A stretch of DNA of 64,000 nt from Collinsella bouchesdurhonensis. Its GTDB lineage: Bacteria > Actinomycetota > Coriobacteriia > Coriobacteriales > Coriobacteriaceae. The notes beneath the pieces were generated by a model that ran no database searches, was not told where the DNA came from, and saw only the letters and a list, made by a program, of their open reading frames with translations. Made by a program: the position numbers and the translations under genes. Positions 34,875 through 45,620 of the stretch are shown one piece after another. The stretch spans positions 141,736 through 205,735 of the forward strand of contig NZ_LT699743.1 of the NCBI RefSeq assembly GCF_900155365.1, read 5' to 3'. Numbering within the stretch: the first letter of the stretch is position 1; every line of letters starts with the position of its first letter.

Positions 34875-36512
34875 CTAGATGCCCTTGAAGGCATTCGTGA
34901 GCTCGTGAATCATCTTCTGGAGCTCGTCGGCGTCGATGACGTCGTTGGGCTTGGCGCCTGCAAGAGCGTCGGGAGATACGTCGGTGCAGTTGCAACCCAC
35001 CGAGTAGCTGATGCCCGAGACCGGATGGAGCTTCGAGTCACAGCAGCCCGTAGCGGACACGGCATCACAGCAACCGGCACTGGAAGCTGCAGCCTCGGTA
35101 TGATGCGCCGCCAGGTCGGGATGCCACTTGGCAAACAGCTCGTCGTGAGCCACAACCTCGTCGGGCTCGATCAGGCCGTTGACCACGCGCTTCACGTTGA
35201 TGAGATGCTGCGGGCCCACGTTCTCGGAAACGGAGCTGCCGCCCCAGGTGCCGCAGCCCAGCGTGAGCGCGACGTCAAGACCGGTGATGACACCCGTACC
35301 GCCCTGGGATCCGCCGGTGTTCACTAGGATGCGGGAAGCCGGCTTGACGGAGAACTTGCGCACCATGTCCTTATCGGTGGTGTGGATGCTCATGGTGTGG
35401 CCGATGCCATTTTGCAGCAGCTCGATGGAGAGCTCGCAGGCCTCTTCCCAGTTGGAGACGGTATAGAAGCCCAAAACAGTGGTGAGCTTCTCGTAGGACA
35501 GCGGCCAGGCATCGCCCACGCCGTGCTGCTCGCCAATAAGCACACGAGTGCCCTCGGGGATCGTGATACCAGCCGCCTGCGCGATCGACTGCGGACTGTG
35601 GCCCACGAACTTGGGGCTCATGGAGTGACCGTTGCGGAAGAGCAGAGCGCAAACCTTCTTGCACTCCTCCTCGGTCATGAAGTAGCCGCCCTGAGCGCGG
35701 AACTCGGCCATCACGGCATCGCGGTTGCAGGTCTCGCAGATGACGCTCTGCTCGGAAGCGCAAATCGTGCCGTAGTCAAACGTCTTGGAGGCAAGGATGC
35801 GACGGACGGCGTCGTGCACGTTGGCGCTGCGCTCGATATAGGCAGGTGAGTTGCCAGCGCCCACGCCCAGCGCGGGCTTGCCGGAGCTGTAGGCAGCCTT
35901 GACCATGCCGGGGCCGCCGGTAGCGATGATCATGGCAACCTCGGGAGCATGCATGAGCTCGTTGGTGGCAGCCATGGAGGAAAGCGTGATGCCCTGGATC
36001 ACGTTCTCGGGGGCACCCGCCTCGACAGCCGCCTGGTTCATGAGCTGGATGGCCATGCCCGTGCACTTGGCGGCAGCGGGGTGCGGCGAAAAGACGATAG
36101 AGTTGCGCGCCTTGAGGGCGATCATCGCCTTGTAGATGACCGTAGAGGTGGGGTTGGTGGAGGGAACGATGCCCATCAGCAGACCAACCGGCTCGGCGAT
36201 GGAGATGACCTGGTTCTTCTCGTCGGCATCGATAACGCCGATGGTCTTCTTGTCGCGGATCTCCTCATAGAGCAAGGCGCTGGCGATATGGTTCTTGTAC
36301 ACCTTGTCGCAAACCTTGCCAAAGCCCGTCTCCTCGACAGCCATGCTGGCGAGCACCTGGGCGTTTTCCTCGGCAACCTTCACCATGTTACGGAGGATGC
36401 GGTCGATCTGCTCCTCGTCGTAATGAGCAAGCTGGTTCGCAGCGATCTTACCCTTGCGGGCGAGGTCGCGAACCGCTTGGATGCTCTGGAGATCGAAATC
36501 GTAGTCCTGCAT
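34875..36512 (-). CDS. CoA-acylating acetaldehyde dehydrogenase (EutE/CutF-like) with Cys-rich tail
   Basis: This 545-residue enzyme converts acetaldehyde, NAD and CoA into acetyl-CoA inside the microcompartment. Catalytic cysteine about 249 is in FDYGTICASEQ; the oxyanion/cofactor motif PSTNPTSTVIY is present at about 116-126. The core ends near residue 465. The extra ~80-residue tail holds two CC pairs and a CNC (GCCDAVSATGCCD, then VGCNC), a pattern that could bind metal. It then ends in an amphipathic helix (ADELQKMIHELTNAFKGI) that looks like an encapsulation peptide. It is transcribed after the BMC shell genes. Confidence 0.9.
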   Translation of the reverse strand: MQDYDFDLQSIQAVRDLARKGKIAANQLAHYDEEQIDRILRNMVKVAEENAQVLASMAVEETGFGKVCDKVYKNHIASALLYEEIRDKKTIGVIDADEKNQVISIAEPVGLLMGIVPSTNPTSTVIYKAMIALKARNSIVFSPHPAAAKCTGMAIQLMNQAAVEAGAPENVIQGITLSSMAATNELMHAPEVAMIIATGGPGMVKAAYSSGKPALGVGAGNSPAYIERSANVHDAVRRILASKTFDYGTICASEQSVICETCNRDAVMAEFRAQGGYFMTEEECKKVCALLFRNGHSMSPKFVGHSPQSIAQAAGITIPEGTRVLIGEQHGVGDAWPLSYEKLTTVLGFYTVSNWEEACELSIELLQNGIGHTMSIHTTDKDMVRKFSVKPASRILVNTGGSQGGTGVITGLDVALTLGCGTWGGSSVSENVGPQHLINVKRVVNGLIEPDEVVAHDELFAKWHPDLAAHHTEAAASSAGCCDAVSATGCCDSKLHPVSGISYSVGCNCTDVSPDALAGAKPNDVIDADELQKMIHELTNAFKGI

Positions 36513-36561
36513 GAGACTCCTTTCGAATCAATCGGATAAAACAGCTCGTGCGGGCGCGCGA

Positions 36562-38261
<1,700 letters not shown>

Positions 38262-38288
38262 TTTTGTTACCTCCTATTTCGTAGAAAT

Positions 38289-39206
38289 CTACTTGATGAT
38301 CTCTACAACAGAACCGTTTTTAATACCGAAGGCATTTGCCTCTTCGGTGTCGATATGACAATCGAGGGCGCTCGTGTTGTTTGCGCGCACGACCACGTTG
38401 TCAAGACGTCCGCCGCGCTCGCCGCCAAAAGCGATCGACACGACCTGGCCGTCATGAAGCCCGCGCTTGGCAGCCTCGTCGCACGTCATATGAATATGAC
38501 GCGCAGCAACGATGACACCTTGGGGCAGGGCAACGGTGCCATGGGGGCCGGCGAGTGTGATGCCCGGCGTGCCCTCAAGCTTGCCGCTCATGCGCACGCA
38601 GGCAGGAATGCCCAGCTTGAACGTATCGCCGCGCAGCACCTCAACCTGAGTGGACGGGCGCACGGGACCAAGCACGCGCACGCGCTCGATAACACCCTTG
38701 GGACCCACAAGCGTCACCGTCTCTTTGGCGGCAAACTGTCCAGGCTGGGAGAGCTCCTTGATGGGAGTGAGCTCGTAGCCGGCTCCAAACAGAGCCTCAA
38801 GGTCCTCCTGGGACAGATGGACATGACGACCGGACACGCCAACGCTCACCTTCAACGGGGCGGCATGCCCAAGAAGATCCTCAACCTGCTGTTCGCTCCA
38901 AATGCCGGTGTCCAGAGCGCCGCGAATAAGGCGCTCGATCTCCTCGGCACTCATAGCGGCCTCGTGCTCCTCGTGCTCCTTGTGATGCTCGGGCTCGTGG
39001 GCAACAGGTGCCTCGTGATGCTCGGGTGCAGGCTCAGCCGCCTTGTGCTGCGTCGCTGCGGGCGCGGCGCCAAAGACCAGCTCGACGCCCAACTCGGCAG
39101 CTTCATCTTTGGCCTGCGGGGTCACGATGGTGTTGTCATCGATCGTCAGCACGCCATCATGCTCCGCTGCCGCCTTCACGTCTGCTGCACTGATCAGTCG
39201 TTTCAT
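38289..39206 (-). CDS. pduL: PduL-type phosphate acyltransferase
   Basis: This 305-residue protein converts acetyl-CoA and phosphate to acetyl phosphate and CoA, which yields ATP and recycles CoA in the compartment. The two PduL domains are at about residues 105-300, with the zinc histidines in SGRHVHLSQ and ARHIHM. An N-terminal region (about 1-45, SAADVKAAAEHDGVLTIDDN) like those in other microcompartment enzymes is followed by a His/Glu/Ala-rich linker (EHHEAPVAHEPEHHKEHEEH), probably flexible and possibly metal-binding. AGGAGGAAGAG precedes the start. Confidence 0.92.
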   Translation of the reverse strand: MKRLISAADVKAAAEHDGVLTIDDNTIVTPQAKDEAAELGVELVFGAAPAATQHKAAEPAPEHHEAPVAHEPEHHKEHEEHEAAMSAEEIERLIRGALDTGIWSEQQVEDLLGHAAPLKVSVGVSGRHVHLSQEDLEALFGAGYELTPIKELSQPGQFAAKETVTLVGPKGVIERVRVLGPVRPSTQVEVLRGDTFKLGIPACVRMSGKLEGTPGITLAGPHGTVALPQGVIVAARHIHMTCDEAAKRGLHDGQVVSIAFGGERGGRLDNVVVRANNTSALDCHIDTEEANAFGIKNGSVVEIIK

Positions 39207-39220
39207 CTCTTCCTCCTTTC

Positions 39221-39490
39221 CTACAGACTCACGTCTTCGTCGATAATTCCTACAATGGCCGCATCCACGGGTGCGTTCTTACCAAAGGTCTCGCGCATGA
39301 AGTGGTAGGCAGCCGAACCCGTAGCCACAAGCACGCGGTCTCCGGTACCCGCGCTAATGGTGTCGACGCACACCAGGCGACATCCGGATTCCGGGCCGTC
39401 GATGACCTCGACACGCATCAACTTCATGCCGTCGAGCTCCTCGTACTTACGGGTCGCCCAAATGGAATCGATGAGCTTACAGATGAGCAT
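39221..39490 (-). CDS. eutN: BMC-P vertex protein (EutN/CcmL)
   Basis: This 89-residue pentamer-forming protein closes the vertices of the shell. It starts MLICKLIDSIWATRKYEELDG and has VDTISAGTGDRVLVATGSAA and the C-terminal VDAAIVGIIDE, all typical of EutN/CcmL. It overlaps the next upstream gene by about 14 bases and precedes pduL by 14. Confidence 0.93.
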   Translation of the reverse strand: MLICKLIDSIWATRKYEELDGMKLMRVEVIDGPESGCRLVCVDTISAGTGDRVLVATGSAAYHFMRETFGKNAPVDAAIVGIIDEDVSL

Positions 39491-39782
39491 TGGCGCCGTC
39501 CCCTCCTTCCTTGATGCGTTCCAAGCACTCCATGACCTCCGCCGTGTCTCCGGCGATGGCCAGAAGAATCATGTTTTGCGGGCAGCTCCCGCGAATATCC
39601 GTGACCTCGACGCCCGCCGTCTTCTCGGCGATGTCACTCGCAACAACCATGTCGATGAGCTTTCCCTGCACAAGGCCCACGGCCGCCGGCAGGAACTCCT
39701 CGTTCCAACGATTGCCCGAGCGCTGGCGCAAGATCGCCATCGTGCCGGGAGCGGGCGCCTTGATGACCTTGATATCAAGCAT
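39477..39782 (-). CDS. small BMC-locus protein, BMC-domain-like
   Basis: This 101-residue protein is typical of glycyl radical microcompartment loci. It starts MLDIKVIKAPAPGTMAIL and has AAVGLVQGKLIDMVVASDIAEK and DIRGSCPQNMILLAIAGD, with a BMC-like alpha/beta pattern in permuted order. The start at 39782 lies inside the last codons of the EutJ-like gene, 8 bases overlapping. It may be a shell or accessory protein; its exact position in the shell is not known to me. Confidence 0.72.
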   Translation of the reverse strand: MLDIKVIKAPAPGTMAILRQRSGNRWNEEFLPAAVGLVQGKLIDMVVASDIAEKTAGVEVTDIRGSCPQNMILLAIAGDTAEVMECLERIKEGGDGANAHL

Positions 39783-40623
39783 CGAGGTCACCCTCGGCAG
39801 CGGCCTGGCATCCCAAGGCAATGCCCAGCGGCGTCACGAACATGGGGTGGTTGGGCTTGTGCACCGGGATACCCAGCGCCTTCTCAACCGGAGCCTCAAT
39901 GCCCGTGAGCTCGGCCGTGCCGCCCACCAGGACAATCTCCGGTACGTCATAGCCATCGATGGCACGGGCGATAATGCTTGCCACCTTGTCGATCGTGGGC
40001 TTGACGACGGGGAAAATCTCACGGTGATGGGCAGGGTCGCGCTTGTAGAGCTCGGCCTCGTCAAAGCTCATGCCGCGAGCACCGGCCAACACGAGGGAGA
40101 AGTGCGTGCCGCCCGTAGACTCGTCGATGCACTCCACCACGCGGCCGTTCTGGATGACGGAAATGCCGGTGGTGCCACCGCCGATATCCACCACGGCGCC
40201 ATCGCGCGCACCGATGAGCAGGTTCGCGGCCGTGGGCTCGTCAAAGACGGCAACCACGTCGAGCCCCGCTCCCTCGGCGACGTTTTTGACCACGCCGCCA
40301 TCAAGACCCTCGGTTCCCGGAGGAAGGGCCACAGCACAGGGCTCAAGCTCGCGCCCGAGCCGCTGTTCGAGCTCTTCCTTGAGCTCGCGCGCGATATCGA
40401 CCGCACCCATGTAGTCGACGACCATGCCGTCCTTGACCACGCTGGCAAAGCGATACGCGCAGGCCACAGCCTCACCCGCGGCGTCAACCACAGCGAGCAC
40501 GATGAATGCGGTGCCCACGTCGAGGCCGCAATACAAGGGCTCGTCGGCGCTTACCGGGCGCGGGCTGCCCACGCGGTCGAGCAGATCTTGAAGGCGAGCG
40601 TTGGCGACCTCGAAATCAACCAT
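39775..40623 (-). CDS. eutJ: EutJ-like Hsp70/actin-fold chaperone
   Basis: This 282-residue ATPase has the actin/Hsp70 fold: phosphate 1 motif CGLDVGTAFIVLAVVD (about residues 43-58), phosphate 2 AVVDIGGGTTGISVI (about 155-169) and adenosine motif EIVLVGGTAELTGIE (about 228-242). EutJ proteins are thought to help cargo enzymes fold or reactivate. The start at 40623 has GGGAGG six bases upstream. It overlaps both neighbours. Confidence 0.88.
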   Translation of the reverse strand: MVDFEVANARLQDLLDRVGSPRPVSADEPLYCGLDVGTAFIVLAVVDAAGEAVACAYRFASVVKDGMVVDYMGAVDIARELKEELEQRLGRELEPCAVALPPGTEGLDGGVVKNVAEGAGLDVVAVFDEPTAANLLIGARDGAVVDIGGGTTGISVIQNGRVVECIDESTGGTHFSLVLAGARGMSFDEAELYKRDPAHHREIFPVVKPTIDKVASIIARAIDGYDVPEIVLVGGTAELTGIEAPVEKALGIPVHKPNHPMFVTPLGIALGCQAAAEGDLDA

Positions 40624-41242
40624 GGCGCGCCTCCCCTGTGACCTTTTCCAAACACGTAACCAGGCACGCACGGCAGCGAGTCACGCTTTGCGCCCACGCG
40701 TCTACGCTGGCATGGCCCTCGGCCGTCATCTCGCCCGCAGCCTGCGCCCAAAAGCGCTGCGTGCGCGCGAGCTCGGCTTCGAGCAGCGCCATCTCGTAAT
40801 AGAGCGGGTGCACTGCCGCGGAAAGCGGCGGGAGCACGGGCACTGCCAAAGCCTCGCCTGCGGCTTCGCATTCGGAAAGGAGACCGCCCAGGTCGGTGTG
40901 GTTTTGCCACAGGGTTCCCAACGTGTCGCACACATGGGCGATATCGTTCTCGATTCCCAAGGCGTTGCGGCCCAGCATGCGCAGCCGGGCGCCCAAAACG
41001 GCGATATCGTCGTAAAACGATGCCAGGGCATCCTCGGCGCGGGCCGCAGCAGCGGCAGGATCGTGCACAGAGGTGTCTGCATTGCCGCAAGCAGCCCCGT
41101 AGCCCTCGTTAAAGTCGATGTGAAAATCGATGAGGAACTGACGGGCGCTCGGAGTGAGCTTGGCGTCCTCGGGCAGCGTATAGCTGGAAAAATGTTCCCG
41201 GTTGTACGCGCCGCGCAGCTCGTTTTCGGTTACATAGAACAT
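40616..41242 (-). CDS. EutT-N-like protein of the microcompartment locus
   Basis: This 208-residue protein begins with a segment (FYVTENELRGAYNREHF and KLTPSARQFLIDFHIDF) like the N-terminus of EutT cobalamin adenosyltransferases. The remainder (about 65-200) is helical with no cobalamin-binding motif that I can identify. The locus encodes no B12-dependent enzyme, so adenosyltransferase activity is unlikely. A structural or folding role, or a domain repurposed for the glycyl radical system, is more plausible. AAGGAGGAGAC precedes the start. Confidence 0.6.
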   Translation of the reverse strand: MFYVTENELRGAYNREHFSSYTLPEDAKLTPSARQFLIDFHIDFNEGYGAACGNADTSVHDPAAAAARAEDALASFYDDIAVLGARLRMLGRNALGIENDIAHVCDTLGTLWQNHTDLGGLLSECEAAGEALAVPVLPPLSAAVHPLYYEMALLEAELARTQRFWAQAAGEMTAEGHASVDAWAQSVTRCRACLVTCLEKVTGEARHG

Positions 41243-41269
41243 AGGTGTCTCCTCCTTTCTGGTTATCGG

Positions 41270-41719
41270 TCACTCGTTGGGTGCGACGTTTCGCACCCAG
41301 TCCAATAATTCGTTCACGCCCTCGCCGGTTGTTGTCGAAAGGCAAAGTGCCATATCGACGCCGGCATCCACGAGCCTGGCCAGCCCTTGCTCGCGTTCCT
41401 CTTCGCTCAGCAGGTCGCACTTGGTAAGCACGCCCAAGCAGGGCTCGTTGAACGCACGGGCAAAACCGCTCGAGTAGAGCGTCTCGCCGCTCGCCCCGTC
41501 AATCAAAAGGAGCACCCCAGAAGCCTGGTTTTGCGACAACATGATCACGATGCTGTGCATCCAGTGGTTCTCGATATAGCTCCCCGGAACCTCGAAGCTG
41601 CGCGAACGATACAAGCAATCTTCCCGATGCTGATGGTCGGAGGGCTCCCCCTCCACCAGATCGGAGATCGTCGACTTACCCGAGCCGGGCAAGCCGATGA
41701 TCATAAGGCGATCTCCCAT
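41270..41719 (-). CDS. eutP: EutP/PduV-like GTPase
   Basis: This 149-residue P-loop protein has GLPGSGKST (about residues 9-17) and the guanine-specificity motif TKCDLL (about 97-102). EutP/PduV proteins accompany microcompartments and may act in positioning or as an acetate-kinase-like enzyme; the role is not settled. The start overlaps the stop of the EutS-like gene (TGATG); a GTG one codon earlier is also possible. Confidence 0.85.
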   Translation of the reverse strand: MGDRLMIIGLPGSGKSTISDLVEGEPSDHQHREDCLYRSRSFEVPGSYIENHWMHSIVIMLSQNQASGVLLLIDGASGETLYSSGFARAFNEPCLGVLTKCDLLSEEEREQGLARLVDAGVDMALCLSTTTGEGVNELLDWVRNVAPNE

Positions 41720-42057
41720 CACGACCTCGTGACCTCGTGGGCACGAAATCCCAGGCCGTCATGAAGAACGCGAACGACCTCCTGCATCGACGTCTCGACG
41801 CTTTGCACGTCGCCCAAGACCACCACAGCACCGGTAAAGCGATCGAGAAACCCGATGCTCACCGGAGCCGCCTTCGCGGCGATATCGGCCGCGATAATGG
41901 AGGTCTCCTCCGGCGACAGCGTGAGGATGCCGATGGATTGGCCATGCGGCACGCCGATGCGGTCGTAGATATCCGGCGCGGGAGACGCGATGACGTGTGC
42001 CAACACGACTTCCTTGCCGTCGACCGACTCTTGGATGATGCGCTGAAGATGCTCCAT
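41719..42057 (-). CDS. EutS/PduU-like circularly permuted BMC shell protein
   Basis: This 112-residue protein starts with RIIQESVDGKEVVLAHVIASP and has GILTLSPEETSIIAADIAAK and IGFLDRFTGAVVV, all diagnostic of EutS/PduU. It forms hexamers with a small beta-barrel on one face. It lies 10 bases after CutD and overlaps the EutP-like gene. Confidence 0.92.
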   Translation of the reverse strand: MEHLQRIIQESVDGKEVVLAHVIASPAPDIYDRIGVPHGQSIGILTLSPEETSIIAADIAAKAAPVSIGFLDRFTGAVVVLGDVQSVETSMQEVVRVLHDGLGFRAHEVTRS

Positions 42058-42066
42058 GCCCCACCC

Positions 42067-43014
42067 CTAGTGCCGAACGAGGTTGACCTTGAAGTCCGCC
42101 TCGGAGATCCAGCCCTCGATACGATTCAGGTCGTCCTCCGAAAGCGACGGGTCGCCTTCGATCTCGTAGTCACGGCCGAGCTGCGCGTACTTGCCCACAC
42201 CCAGCTTGTGATAGGGCAGCAGGTCCACGCCGTCGAAGTTCTTTTGATAGCGATACGGCGTGAAGAACTCGATCATGGCGTCGATCTCGGCCTTGTCGTC
42301 GTTCACCCCGTGGAGCAGCGGCATGCGCACGCGCACGTTAAAGCCGTTTTCCAGCAGGGCGCGGATGTTGGCGAGAATCTGCTCGTTGTTCACGCCGGTC
42401 CACTGCTTGTGCTTGATCGGGTCCATCTGCTTGATGTCGAACAAGAACAGATCCACGTAGCGCGCGATATCGAGGATCGTTTCGGTCTTGGTGTAACCGC
42501 ACGTCTCGATTGCCGTGTGGTAGTCGCGGTCCTTACAGGCCGCAAGCAGGGCGCGGGCGGCCTCGGGCTGTGCCAAGACCTCACCGCCGCCCAGGGTCAC
42601 GCCGCCGCCGGACATACGGTAGAAGTCCGCATCCTGGTCCATGAACGAAACCAGGTCGCAGATCTTGCGGTCCTCGCCCATGATGGAAAGCGCCTTTTGC
42701 AGGCAGGCCTTCTCACAGGTGCCGCAGCCCAGGCACTGCTTGGTACGGTCCACCACATGCTCGCCGTTGGCGAACTGGTGAACCCCTGCGGGGCACGCCT
42801 CGACGCACGCCCCGCAGTTCACGCAAGCAGTCTGCTTGAACATGACCTCAAAACCACGACGCTGGCTCTCGGGATTGGAGCACCACTTGCAGCGCAGAGG
42901 GCATCCCTTGAAGAACGCGATGGAGCGAATGCCCGGGCCGTCGTACATGTTGTACTTCTGCGTATTGAAGATGCGCGCGCGGCGCTCGAGGCTCTCTTCC
43001 AGCTGCTCGCTCAT
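42067..43014 (-). CDS. cutD: choline TMA-lyase activating enzyme
   Basis: This 315-residue radical SAM enzyme installs the glycyl radical on CutC. It has FFKGCPLRCKWCSNPE (CX3CX2C, about residues 31-46) and two further ferredoxin-like clusters, CVNCGACVEACPAG and CLGCGTCEKACLQ (about 68-113). It also has the GGGVTLGGGEVLAQ motif of the family. The start at 43014 is set by AGGAGG six bases upstream. It follows cutC closely, as in known cut clusters. Confidence 0.93.
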   Translation of the reverse strand: MSEQLEESLERRARIFNTQKYNMYDGPGIRSIAFFKGCPLRCKWCSNPESQRRGFEVMFKQTACVNCGACVEACPAGVHQFANGEHVVDRTKQCLGCGTCEKACLQKALSIMGEDRKICDLVSFMDQDADFYRMSGGGVTLGGGEVLAQPEAARALLAACKDRDYHTAIETCGYTKTETILDIARYVDLFLFDIKQMDPIKHKQWTGVNNEQILANIRALLENGFNVRVRMPLLHGVNDDKAEIDAMIEFFTPYRYQKNFDGVDLLPYHKLGVGKYAQLGRDYEIEGDPSLSEDDLNRIEGWISEADFKVNLVRH

Positions 43015-43069
43015 ATGCGTCCTCCTTTCTGTTGGGGTTACGCCCATTTGGGCTTGAGTGGTTACGTGC

Positions 43070-45604
43070 TTAGAGCTTGGTCAGCATCGTGCGGCTGATG
43101 ATCTCATCCTGAACGTCCTTGCACAGCTCGACGAAGAACGCGCTGTAGCCGGCGACGCGAACCACAAGGTCGCGGTGCTCCTCGGGGTGAGCCTGAGCGT
43201 CGAGCAGCGTCTGGTTATCCAGGTAGTTGAACTGCATCTCGCCGTTGCCGTACATGCAGGCGGTGCGCAGAAGCGTGACCAGGCCGTTTTCGCCCTCGGG
43301 GGTATCCAGCAGGCCGGCCATGAGCTTGAAGTTGTGCACCATGCCGATGTTCATGCTGTCGTTGCTCATCTTGGAGACCGACTTGATGATGGCGGTGGGG
43401 CCATTGTGGTCAGCACCCTGGGTGGGGCTGATGCCGTCGGACAGCGGCGTCCAAGCCTTGCGGCCGTTGGCAGAAGCACCGGTCATCTGGCCAAACGGGG
43501 TGTTGTTGGAGATGGACAGCGTGCCGTGGGACAGGCGCGAGTACAGGGTCTTGAACTGGCTGTGGATATGCTCGGTGAAGTAGACGATGTCCGCCACGAA
43601 CTGATCGGCGTAGTCGTCGTCATTACCGTACTTGGGGGCGTCCAGGCAGTCCTGACGCATCTTCTCATAGCCCTCGAAATCGGCCTTGAGGCCCTCGTTG
43701 AGCTCGCATAGCGTGTACTTGTGGTCGTCGAAGACGAGCTTCTTGATAGCGGCCATGGAGTCGGCATAGGTAGCAAGACCGCTCCACACAACACCGGGTC
43801 CAAAGTTGTACATGGCGCCGCCGGCAGAGACGTCCTTGCCAGACTCCATGCAGCCCTCGAACATGATGGACATGAGGGGCTTAGGAGCCATGTCGCGATG
43901 CACGCGCTGCGAGATCACCGTCATGACGCTCGTCCACTTGGTGATGTAGTAGATGGTGCTCTTGACCGCAGCCTCGAACTCCTCAAAGGTGTGATACTGG
44001 TCGAGGTCGCCCAGATCAGGGGTAACCTGCTTGCCATACCACAGGGGCACGCCGTGGTTGAGCGTGAGCTCGATGGCGATGGGCCACTGGGTGTAGGAGG
44101 TGGAGGTCCACTGATACAGGCGGCCGGACTTCTGCGGCTCGACGCAACCCATCATGCAGTAGTCGCGTGCGTCCTCAACAGAAACGCCCTTGGCAAGCAT
44201 CATCTTGATATGCGTGTCGTCAAAGTGGCAAGCAGGGAAGCCCATGCCGGAGCGAACAACGTCGACGATCTTGCGCAGGTACTTCTCGGGGCTCTTGTTG
44301 TGAATACGGCAGGCCAGGGAAGGCTGGTAGATCTTGACGTGACGCACGGCGTCCATCAGCAGATAGGTGAGGTCGTTGGTGGCATCGGCGCCGGAGCGGG
44401 TCACGCCGCCGAGCGTCATGTTGACGAACGGCTGATAGCCGGCGAAGAACTTGGAAGCGTCCTCGGAGGTAGCCCACATCATCTCGCTCATCTTGATGAG
44501 CATGCAGCCGGCGATATCAAAGGCCTGGTAGTCGGTCAGGCGGCCAGCCTCTTTGTCGGCCTTGTAGAAGGGATACATATACTGGTCAACGCGGCCGATG
44601 GACATACCGGTCTGGTTCTCCTCGAGCGGCAGCAGGCTCTCGACAACCCATACGGACTGCACGGCCTCCCAGAAGGTGCGCGGCTTGTGGGCAGGCACGT
44701 TCTTGAGGTTTTCGCAGATCTGCAGGAGCTCGGCGCGGCGCTTGGGATCGCTGCACTCCTGGGCCTTCTGGCAAGCGAAGTCGGAGAGACGGCGGGCGTA
44801 AATCATAACGCCCTCGGTGGTGTCGATGACGGACTTGTAGAAGTAGATCTTGTCCAGATCATCGGGGTTTGCATAGTCGAGGTGCCTGAGGTGCTCGCGA
44901 GCCTCGTCCTGAATGTCCTGCATGCCCTTCTTCATCAGGATGACGTCGTAGCCGGGGTTGGAGTCGCCGCCACCGTTCACCTGGTGATAGGAGCAGTCGG
45001 AAACAAAGGACTCACCGGAGAGCTCCCAGCCGCCGCACTCGCGGTACTGGTCCTCGCAGACCTCGTCGAGCGACTTGCCCTCCCAGAACGGGAAGAGCTC
45101 CTCGCGCATGTACTTCTTGTCCTCTTCGGAGATGTAGAAGGGGTCCTGAGCGCGCGTGCCAATGGTGTCGAGCTCGTCGCGCAGCCAACGCCAGGCGATA
45201 TCGGGCGAGAAGGCGCCGGCGCGCGGAGCACCCGTGGGGTTGCCGACGATAAGCTCGTCGTCCTGGATGATCAGCGGAGCGGTCTCGCAGCAATAGCGGA
45301 AGCACTTGGCGCGCAGCTCGATCTTGGGCATGCCCGGGTTCTTACGGGTGAACTCGGTGACGGCGCGAGCGCGGAAGGTGGTGATGGAGGGAACCTGCTT
45401 GAGGAAGTTCTGCTTCAGGCGAACGTGGCGCTCGGTGGGGCCGTTGGGCACCTCGGTGCACTCGGTGTGGGCAACGGTGCTGTCCAGCGGACGGTCGAGC
45501 TGGTCGGCGACCTTGGTGAACATCGCGCGAACGTTTGCGCGCTGCTCTTCGCTCATGTCCTTGGTGGCATCGGACAGTTGCTTGGCAAACTCTTGAATAT
45601 CCAT
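43070..45604 (-). CDS. cutC: choline trimethylamine-lyase (glycyl radical enzyme)
   Basis: This 844-residue enzyme cleaves choline to trimethylamine and acetaldehyde. The substrate pocket residues that mark CutC within the family are in place: Tyr and Asp spaced by eight in [17 protein letters not shown] (about residues 204-220) and the thiyl Cys with Glu two residues on in [15 protein letters not shown] (about 485-499). The glycyl radical loop is [12 protein letters not shown] (about 815-826). The full length equals that of characterised CutC (about 846). The gene is in the middle of a microcompartment locus with cutD downstream. The trimethylamine product gives the locus relevance to host TMAO formation. 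Confidence 0.95.
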   Translation of the reverse strand: MDIQEFAKQLSDATKDMSEEQRANVRAMFTKVADQLDRPLDSTVAHTECTEVPNGPTERHVRLKQNFLKQVPSITTFRARAVTEFTRKNPGMPKIELRAKCFRYCCETAPLIIQDDELIVGNPTGAPRAGAFSPDIAWRWLRDELDTIGTRAQDPFYISEEDKKYMREELFPFWEGKSLDEVCEDQYRECGGWELSGESFVSDCSYHQVNGGGDSNPGYDVILMKKGMQDIQDEAREHLRHLDYANPDDLDKIYFYKSVIDTTEGVMIYARRLSDFACQKAQECSDPKRRAELLQICENLKNVPAHKPRTFWEAVQSVWVVESLLPLEENQTGMSIGRVDQYMYPFYKADKEAGRLTDYQAFDIAGCMLIKMSEMMWATSEDASKFFAGYQPFVNMTLGGVTRSGADATNDLTYLLMDAVRHVKIYQPSLACRIHNKSPEKYLRKIVDVVRSGMGFPACHFDDTHIKMMLAKGVSVEDARDYCMMGCVEPQKSGRLYQWTSTSYTQWPIAIELTLNHGVPLWYGKQVTPDLGDLDQYHTFEEFEAAVKSTIYYITKWTSVMTVISQRVHRDMAPKPLMSIMFEGCMESGKDVSAGGAMYNFGPGVVWSGLATYADSMAAIKKLVFDDHKYTLCELNEGLKADFEGYEKMRQDCLDAPKYGNDDDYADQFVADIVYFTEHIHSQFKTLYSRLSHGTLSISNNTPFGQMTGASANGRKAWTPLSDGISPTQGADHNGPTAIIKSVSKMSNDSMNIGMVHNFKLMAGLLDTPEGENGLVTLLRTACMYGNGEMQFNYLDNQTLLDAQAHPEEHRDLVVRVAGYSAFFVELCKDVQDEIISRTMLTKL

Positions 45605-45620
45605 CGGTACTCCTTTTCTT

